Assembly: GCA_045837725.1 (NCBI GenBank)
Contig: JBEWZL010000236.1
Location: forward strand, 1 to 64,000
Direction: 5' to 3'
DNA from: Vermamoeba vermiformis
Lineage: Eukaryota > Tubulinea > Echinamoebida
DNA: 64,000 bases
The notes under the pieces are model-generated. The model was not told the origin of the DNA. It was given only the letters and a program-made list of their open reading frames with translations, and made no database searches. Below are positions 57,365 through 64,000 of this stretch, piece by piece (within the stretch, counting starts at the first letter, position 1; every line of letters starts with the position of its first letter). A program made the translations under genes and the position numbers.

Positions 57365-59312
57365 ATGAACTCTCTGTGTTTATTTACTAGGCGCAGTGCC
57401 ACCTTACGAAGATTATGTGGTACCCACAAGCCTAAACAAACAAGGTTTGATATTTTTTGAATTTAAATCCCGGCTCATCGGTCTCTTCCTTATTTTTTAT
57501 TTCGTATTATAAGCACCGACCTGGTACCGAAATTATACGTCATATTTTCCTACACTCCCCGAAAGTCAGTAGATAATTTTAACTAAAATTGAAAATAAAT
57601 GCTCCTCCCAGTCGGGATAAAATTCCTTTACCCGATAAGTCTACCCAGCTATATACCTCAATTTAGATAAAATCTTTACACGTTGTATTGAAGGGCATAT
57701 TCGACCAAGCCGTCCGTGTTTATCACGATGCCCATGCCCCAAGCGGGCCTTGAAATGATTCATAATAAATGCAATGTCACGCACTGGAACTCAGACGAGC
57801 TCATTACGCGTGCACAACTGCTCTCAAGGTACTTTAGTCACGATTAATTATATGTGATATTAACACCGCTGTTTAGTGTCAAAGGAGTGCAAGGCATTGT
57901 CTGTCGATTGTCTGATCGCATTGACCGCGAGTTACTCGAGGCTGCAGGACCGCAGCTTAAAGTAGTCAGTACGATGTCTGTGGGCTTTGATCATATTGGT
58001 ACGTCAATTTACATCTGTGATTGCTATCTCGTAACAACATGACGCGTAAACATTACAAAATATCTTTTAACGGCCCGATTAAAATTAGCGCTAAATGTGG
58101 CAATCCATTTCAATTACTGCGCTGTGAGCGATCGTGCATTGAACATATGTTACAGTCGTGATGTTTTATCGCTTAGTAACAGAGCAGCGCTGGATTCAAA
58201 TTTGTCCATATTAAGCGCTTGCCTTATAAGGCAAATCAATAAATTTTATTTGTTTGAGGGCAAACACTCCGCTAGTGGCGCCACTACGATCTATTAGAGA
58301 ATACCTTATTAAGATTATGTGTCTGTAGACCTTGCAGCATGTAAAGCCAAGGGTGTGTTAGCGGGAAACACTCCAGGTGTTCTGGATGATACGACCGCGG
58401 ACTTGGTGCTCACTCTGCTCCTAGCCACTGCGCGTCGTGTTCCGGAGGTATGTTATTCATCCATTAATGGATCGATGAGGATTTAACATCCTTCCAGGCC
58501 GTAGATGCGGTTAGAAACAATGAATGGACCGCAAATTGGAGACCGCTCTGGTTGTGCGGTGCGGATGTACACCACTCGACCGTTGGTATCATTGGTCTTG
58601 GTCGCATTGGTAAGCGGAGTATCTGGATTGAGAATCATCTGGCGGGAAATCAATTGACGATTGTATTTTAGGTGCTGCTGTTGCCCGTAGATTGAAAGGC
58701 TTCGGTTGCAAGATCTTATATAGCGGCCGCTCGCCTAAACCAGATGTTGCAGGTCCGTTGGATGCTGAATACGTCCCGTTGAATGAATTGTTGGCCCGCA
58801 GTGATTTTGTAATCCCATTGACACCCTTGAGCGATGTACGTTATATAATTAAGAATATAAGCCTCGTGTTGACTAGGACTAAGACTTGGCACTGCAGGCT
58901 ACACGCGGCATGATAAATAAGGATGCCTTGTCACGCATGAAACCCACGGCAATTTTGATTAATGCTAGTCGTGGTCCTGTGGTGGATCAAGAGGCTCTTG
59001 CTGAAGCATTGAAAAAAGGAACAATTGCAGCGGCAGGTGAGAATTCTGTTTTGGAGCAATAATCCAAAGACCAAAGACTCGATGAGTATACCTTCAAAGA
59101 CTAACGAGTATACAGGCCTTGACGTCACGACACCTGAGCCATTGCCGCGCGACAGTCCTCTCTTCTCACCGGACATTCCTCGCGAAAGACTCGTTATCTT
59201 CCCGCACATTGGCAGCGCTAGTGTCGCGACGCGTACAAAAATGGCAGTGCTCGCTGCTGAGAATTTGGTTGCTGGTGTTGAAGGCCGCCCATTGCCCTAT
59301 CCAATCAAATAA
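57365..59312 (+). CDS. GRHPR: Glyoxylate/hydroxypyruvate reductase, likely mitochondrial
   Basis: About eight exons. A first exon (57365-57445) codes a basic leader ([19 protein letters not shown]) and joins 57694 in frame, giving [19 protein letters not shown] downstream ATG at 57729 would make a shorter cytosolic form. The D-2-hydroxyacid dehydrogenase core has [53 protein letters not shown] (NAD-binding GxGxxG), [14 protein letters not shown] and the catalytic His in [12 protein letters not shown], as in GRHPR. The enzyme reduces glyoxylate and hydroxypyruvate. The first donor GTTTGA is weak, so the leader exon is less certain. One intron (about 58002-58326) is longer than usual. Confidence 0.88.
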
Positions 59313-59542
59313 ATGTGACACGCGTGTTTTTGAATGATAGGTGATATATTGGTAGTATTATTACAGGTTTTTGTACAGGTACAAGCAAAAGAAAAGTGAG
59401 TGCGAGGTTCAGTGAACGAGTCATTCAAGAAACTATACATGATTTTTTACATAAGAAGACTCTTCACGCACCTCATTAGGCGTTCGATTTGCAAAATTGC
59501 CTATCCATGAGTGCTGCGTTATAATCCGCGAGAACTTAGTGC

Positions 59543-61792
59543 TTATTGCTGCCGACAGTTGTTGCCGTCATCTTCTTCATTGGTCTGACCGTTGTCGTGG
59601 TGTGCTTCGTAGTTGGCTTGAAAGGCTTGTTCGAAATTGAATCCGACTGGCCTTGTTGAGTACGAAGCCGCGTCGGACATGTAATTGCTATTTGAATTGC
59701 TCGTGCTCGGCGAGTCAGCACTCACGCTGCTGAACGGCGATGGCCGGTGCGGATTTGGCTCCAAGAACGAAGTCGAGGAGATCTGACTAATATTGGCTGG
59801 ATTAGGTTTCGTGTTTTCACTTGCACCAACGCCAAACGGATCAAAGATAGGCGGTGATGTGGCGTATGAAGGGTACTGGGATTGAACTGCATCTGGCTTT
59901 GGTTGCGGTGGCACATCCGTGGGCAAGTCAAACAATTGCACAGGATACACTCGTCCCAGGCCTGTAAAATCATGCAAATGATACGGCCGTGGCAGCAGCA
60001 TCTTCAACTGTTCAGCGACTTGTGGATTGATTTCGTGTGGCTGTGGGAATCTGACCCGGAACTTGACCACCATGTTGCCGCGCTGTGTGTCTTTGAACTT
60101 GGGCATGCCTTCATTCCATATCACTTTGGTATCACCTATGGGTTTGTGCTGTTAGAGACACTGCTGAAGTTGTAATTCCGCGTAGATTTCGCAGACTGAG
60201 AATAACAATTCTGTTGCAGAATAAGTGCAAAGTTAACACTGACCTGGCTTGATAATTTGTCCCGGCAATGAACGGATGAATAAAATGCGTCCGTCCAAGT
60301 GATTGATGACGAACTGAAAGCCAGTGAGTGCTTCAACTAGGGACAGTTCGTGCTCGAGAATCAAATTGCTCTTTTCGCGCTTGAACACGGGATGCTCTTT
60401 CTCTTGCAGCACGATCAGTACGTCGCCAGGAATAACGCCAGGCTGAGAATAAGAGCGGTTAGAATACATTCTAGTTGCGTGGATTTAACGGTTGAAATTA
60501 ACGTCGATGAAATTCAACGCTGAAAATTGTTTCAACGAGCTGCAACCGTCAGATTCTCAAAACGATATTCGTTCGAATTCTCGCTCGAAACTAGAGTCAT
60601 ATCTTAAGCGAGATCGCGGTGTGATATTCGAGCTCTAAATATGGCAAGTGGAGTTACATACTGCTTGATCACCCTCGCCCTTGAATGCAATGCGATGGCC
60701 ATTCCACATGCCAGCCTTGATAATTACTTCCAGCACCTTGCGCTCTTCAACGACCTTGTCGCCGTGACATCGTTTACACCGGTCACGCTCACCAATTACG
60801 TGTCCTAAGTAGCGGAGGTCAGTCACAAGTCATGGGTGAATTATCTCAGTGACGCATAATTCAGAGGTGTCATCAATGCGTACCTGTTCCTTTGCACGTC
60901 GGACATTCCATTTGTAGATCTTGCATCAAACCGAAGGCTAGAGGCTTCGAGATGTGAACGGCTCCCTTGCCGTGACACGCTGCGCATTCTTGGGTTTGGA
61001 TTCCTTCGCGAATTCCCTTTCTGTATTGTAATAAGGTTAAAAATATGCCTTGTGAGTGAATAAACAACGAAGGAGGCTAGTAAGTTGCTTGATTTTACGT
61101 TGTTGCCTATCGGAATTTTAAATTGAAGCTTGTTTGAGCGATTAGACCGGGAATGACACTCAAACGAGCGTTAAATAAATGTTTAATAGCCCGATCAGGT
61201 ATTATATGTCATAATTGTTGCTATTAATAAATGGTCGATTGATTGCACGCAATTAAACAGATCAATTGTGAGGCTTACCCTTCGCAGTGGGGACACAGTA
61301 TATTTTTCTTTAGCTGCAATTTCTTCGAGGCACCGTTGTATAAATCTTCTAGCGTGACTGGCAGTCTGTAAACCAGATCTTGCCCTTTGACCACGCTGTC
61401 ATAATAATACGATTTGTAAAATTCCGGGTGTATGTTTTGCGCTCGCTTGATATTTTCTTCTCCAAACAGATCATATAATTTTCTCTTTGCTTCATCTGTT
61501 AAAATTTCATACGCGTTCTTAATCTCCTTGAACTGTCCCAAAAAAACATTAAAATTAATATTAACTAATAATATTAGAAATAAATGATCTATTAATGAGT
61601 ATTTTAATCGAAATTTGCACGAATAATTCCATATTCGATAAATTTTACCTTTTCGCTGGCAGCAGGATCTCCGTGCGTTCTGTCAGGATGATACTTCATC
61701 GCTAATTTTCTGTAGGCCCTCTTTATTTCTTCCTCGGTGGCCGTGGTAGAAACACCCAATAGGGTGTACAACCTCGTTTCTACTGGATTCAT
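59543..61792 (-). CDS. Type I DnaJ (HSP40) co-chaperone
   Basis: Seven or so exons from [19 protein letters not shown] at 61792. The J domain has the HPD motif in [16 protein letters not shown] zinc-binding domain has four CxxCxGxG-like units ([32 protein letters not shown]), split by introns. The C-terminal substrate-binding domains follow: [19 protein letters not shown] and [14 protein letters not shown], with a [11 protein letters not shown] stretch. The last 110 residues are Ser/Pro/Asn-rich and disordered, longer than in Ydj1. There is no clear CaaX box at the end. It stimulates Hsp70 ATPase activity and delivers unfolded clients. Two introns of about 250 nt interrupt the zinc region. 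Confidence 0.92.
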
Positions 61793-62037
61793 TTCCTTTC
61801 CGGATCACCTTTGAAAAAGCACCATTCAGTTACACGACCATCAATGGATTGCTGTTGGATAAGAAGAAGAACAACAAGACAAAGTTTTAAAAAAGGCAAT
61901 CAAAGCAACAACAACTCGCGGAGATCTGATTGGAATTTCTGAAAAAATTCAAAAGGCCATCGTACAGCTAACGTTACAACTTTATGGCATGATCTAACTA
62001 GCTTTATATACGTAATGTAATTACACGGTTGTACACT

Positions 62038-62839
62038 TCATTCCAAAGCACTGTCTACTTTGGCAATTACACTCTTCAAAACTTTCCATTGGTCCTTGCT
62101 CAATGCAATACCTAGCGGGCGATTGTTATTAATATATCGCAGAATATAGCTCGCAACACTAGCTACGTACCCTTCTTGCCAGGTTTGCGTTCACCAGACT
62201 CTTTGTCGTTGTAATACTCGCGGATGTTGACGAACACTTGGCCTTTGAACTCACTCACGGAGACTGCTTTGTTCTTGCCCAACTAATAGCAATGATATTA
62301 ATATGTATTGAGCTGCATAGATGCAATTTAAGAATTCCTCGTGACGTCAGCGCCAGCTCATTAGATAATAATTGTAACCAAAATAATTATATTAACTTGA
62401 TGAAATAACTCGATGTTGCCTGCTTTACTTTGGAAATGAGCGTATTGAAGCACTCGGCACGAATGTGAAGGGAAATCTCTGGAGAATAATTCAAAGCACT
62501 TACATCCCAGAACTTCTCGCTACTGTCATCGTCCGATTTTTTGCCGCCCTTGGCCTTCTTCGCGGGCCTCTCTTCAGCCTCATCGTCCTACAAATAGGGT
62601 AATTAGACGCCAATAACTATATAATTAAATTGCATGGCTTATTTGTTACTATTACGGATGATTCCATTGAAGATCAATTTTAGAATATTTTTTAAATTAT
62701 TTGCAGTATAATTGGACGAAGTGTTGATACGTACAGATGCGTCTTTTTTCGAGGAAGACTTCTTTCTCTTCTTAGTTTCCTTCTTCTCCTCTTGTTGTTC
62801 AACCTCTTCCGCGCTCTTATCCTTTTCGCTGTCTGACAT
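62038..62839 (-). CDS. PC4/SUB1 transcriptional coactivator
   Basis: Four exons, about 125 residues. An acidic and Lys-rich head ([40 protein letters not shown]) is followed by the PC4 fold: [37 protein letters not shown] and [14 protein letters not shown]. This matches the beta-rich ssDNA-binding domain of human PC4 and yeast Sub1, including the GKKG loop. PC4 binds single-stranded DNA at promoters and helps pol II transcription and repair. The start codon lies 69 bp from that of Med10 on the other strand. A TTG codon 15 bases upstream is not used, because it is not an ATG. Confidence 0.93.
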
Positions 62840-62907
62840 TGTGGCTGTGTTCAAGATGTTGTTGTGGAAATGTAATTATTCTTGTTTGGTTGCAACGGGC
62901 AGCACAG
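62840..62907. promoter_or_regulatory. 68-bp bidirectional promoter between PC4 and Med10 genes
   Basis: Only 68 bases separate the two start codons, so PC4 and Med10 must share promoter sequence and may even have overlapping leaders. Both products act with RNA polymerase II, which suggests co-expression. Confidence 0.5.
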
Positions 62908-63575
62908 ATGGAGGAAAAGAGAAAAGAGCTCGAGCAGCATTTAGAGAATTTAATCGAGACTCTACGGCATTGTATCATTATTGTAGAGCAGTTCAAGCCT
63001 GAGGAAAGTCAATCTGTATTCCATGACAAATTGTAAGAATTAATATTTGCGTGCCAGTAATTATTTTAAATACAAAATAGCACCGCAAAATTATGCACGC
63101 GATGGTCCTAATTAATGAGGAATTTTTAGACAAAATGGAGTTATCAACAAGTTTAAAATATTGGACAAGTTCAGGGACGTCTACGACGTTGAAATACCAC
63201 TTGACGTGCTTGAGTAAGTAATATTCGGTACATTAATAAGCATCTAATGGCCCGCAGTTTGATTGATCAAGGACGCAATCCGGATCTGTATTCCAAAGAG
63301 GCTCTAGAAAAGTGCATCAAAATGAACGAAGTATCCAAAGGCAAGATAGATGCCCTCGAGGTATGTGCTACAACACGAAATAGTAACAGCACGGCAGTTC
63401 ACGGCACACTGTCGTGACAGTTTTTTTGAGATCATTGACCACGAAACTCAATCTTTCTCTTCTATAGAAATTTAGAACAGCACTCGAAACAGAGGTTGAT
63501 AGCGCCTTTCCTGAGTACTTGGCGGAGTACAAACGACTCAAACAGAAAGCTCAATCGGATGGAGCAGAAAATTGA
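62908..63575 (+). CDS. MED10: Mediator subunit 10 (Med10/Nut2)
   Basis: Four exons with closed frames (introns after DKL, LD and ALE), about 140 residues. It starts MEEKRKELEQHLENLIETLR and includes IIIVEQFKPEESQSVFHDKL, a family pattern. Further marks are NGVINKFKILDKF, DVEIPLDVLDLIDQGRNPDL and SKGKIDALEKFRTAL. These match Med10 of animals, plants and yeast (the EIPLDVLDYIDxGRNP block is diagnostic). Med10 belongs to the middle module of the Mediator complex. The tail (EYKRLKQKAQSDGAEN) is short. It shares a very short divergent promoter with PC4. Confidence 0.93.
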
Positions 63576-64000
63576 GATCGAATGAAGTTGCAATGTACAT
63601 AATCGTGTAAATAAGAGTCGACAACTAAACCACTACTTGCTTGTATACTTTTCAATGTTTTCTGCTTGATCTGTGTCCTATAGTGCTGATTTCAAATCGA
63701 TTCTGCTGTTTTGAATATTCAAATACAAATTTATTATCCATAGGCCATAAATACAAACACTTGAGCAGTGTGATATCAATGAGTAGGGTCTAAATAAAAT
63801 TATAGTTAGGCTAAGAATAGCAACGGACAATAATTTTGGCGTGTTCGGACAATTCAGATCTTTCACAGAACCACCGAATTAATTTTCATTATTCACAGAA
63901 AAATAGGTTGCAACGTGTAATTGTCCGTAGCATCGGCGATTTACTTGCACATATAAGGGTAATTTTTCGGTCAATTAATAAATTTGCTGTGGACTAGTTA
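63576..64000. other. 3' flank of Med10 to the window edge
   Basis: 425 AT-rich bases with no gene, RNA or repeat that I can support. It holds the Med10 polyadenylation region and perhaps the flank of a gene beyond the window. Confidence 0.3.

Noticed and set aside
1-64000. tRNA genes, rRNA, transposons or viral insertions
   Set aside because: I looked for T-loop words, terminal repeats and transposase, reverse transcriptase or capsid-like frames on both strands and found none that I could support.

Overview
This is nuclear DNA of a free-living, probably amoeboid, unicellular eukaryote. The genes are densely packed on both strands and broken by many short introns, mostly 40-100 nt, with GTAAGT-like donors and a CTAAC/CTAAT branch point close to the AG. 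The gene set includes receptor-like kinases, an FGD-type RhoGEF, a STAT/Cbl-like SH2 protein, a DNMT3-type methyltransferase, PBZ zinc fingers, Beclin, CHMP4, Mediator and PC4. This fits an amoebozoan or a related protist; the exact lineage is an inference. One intron in the CHMP4 gene has U12-type AT-AC signals, so the minor spliceosome should be present. That argues against dictyostelids, which are thought to have lost it. I see no transposons, viral fossils, tRNA genes, rRNA or CRISPR.

Layout. 1-6.4 kb: the 5' end of a SAC1-like phosphoinositide phosphatase, a tiny mitochondrial-assembly-like membrane protein, an LRR membrane protein without kinase, and an FGD-like RhoGEF (DH-PH-FYVE). 6.4-11.6 kb: a degenerate SH2 protein, then two receptor kinases placed head to head. 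The two share a private cysteine-rich ectodomain but carry different kinase domains. 11.7-18.3 kb: a 1365-residue BAH-SAM-DNMT3-like cytosine methyltransferase and histidyl-tRNA synthetase. 18.6-24.3 kb: a protein with kinase-fold-like motifs, a fusion of a molybdenum-carrier-like domain to DUF4326 with an RGG-rich head, an RNI-type LRR protein and a mitochondrial YqeY/Aim41 protein. 24.5-31.8 kb: a mitochondrial TPR protein, a tail-anchored MsrB, and a repair pair (uracil-DNA glycosylase with a PIP box, and a small ATP-dependent DNA ligase with two PBZ fingers). 32-36 kb: a GPI-anchored CAP protein, mitochondrial peroxiredoxin 5, and a caspase-like peptidase carrying a GRF zinc finger and a SAP domain. 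36-42.8 kb: CHMP4/Snf7, Beclin-1/Atg6 and two probable transcription regulators. 42.8-44.5 kb is a long stretch without a gene. 44.5-50 kb: a HOL-like thiol/halide methyltransferase, a mitochondrial Ttd14-like ATPase and a 66-residue membrane protein. 50-57 kb: a C2/ankyrin protein, a secreted BIM1/X325-like copper protein and a NET-domain C2H2 zinc-finger protein. 57-64 kb: glyoxylate/hydroxypyruvate reductase, a type I DnaJ, and PC4 with Med10 sharing a 68-bp divergent promoter.

Themes. Chromatin and genome maintenance is well represented (DNMT, NET-C2H2, UNG, PBZ ligase, caspase-GRF-SAP, PC4, Med10). So is membrane and phosphoinositide signalling (SAC1, FGD, C2 protein, Beclin, CHMP4) and mitochondrial function. 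Gene models were assembled by hand from splice signals and reading-frame continuity. Exon edges quoted are those for which the frame closes. Family calls rest on remembered motifs, not on searches.
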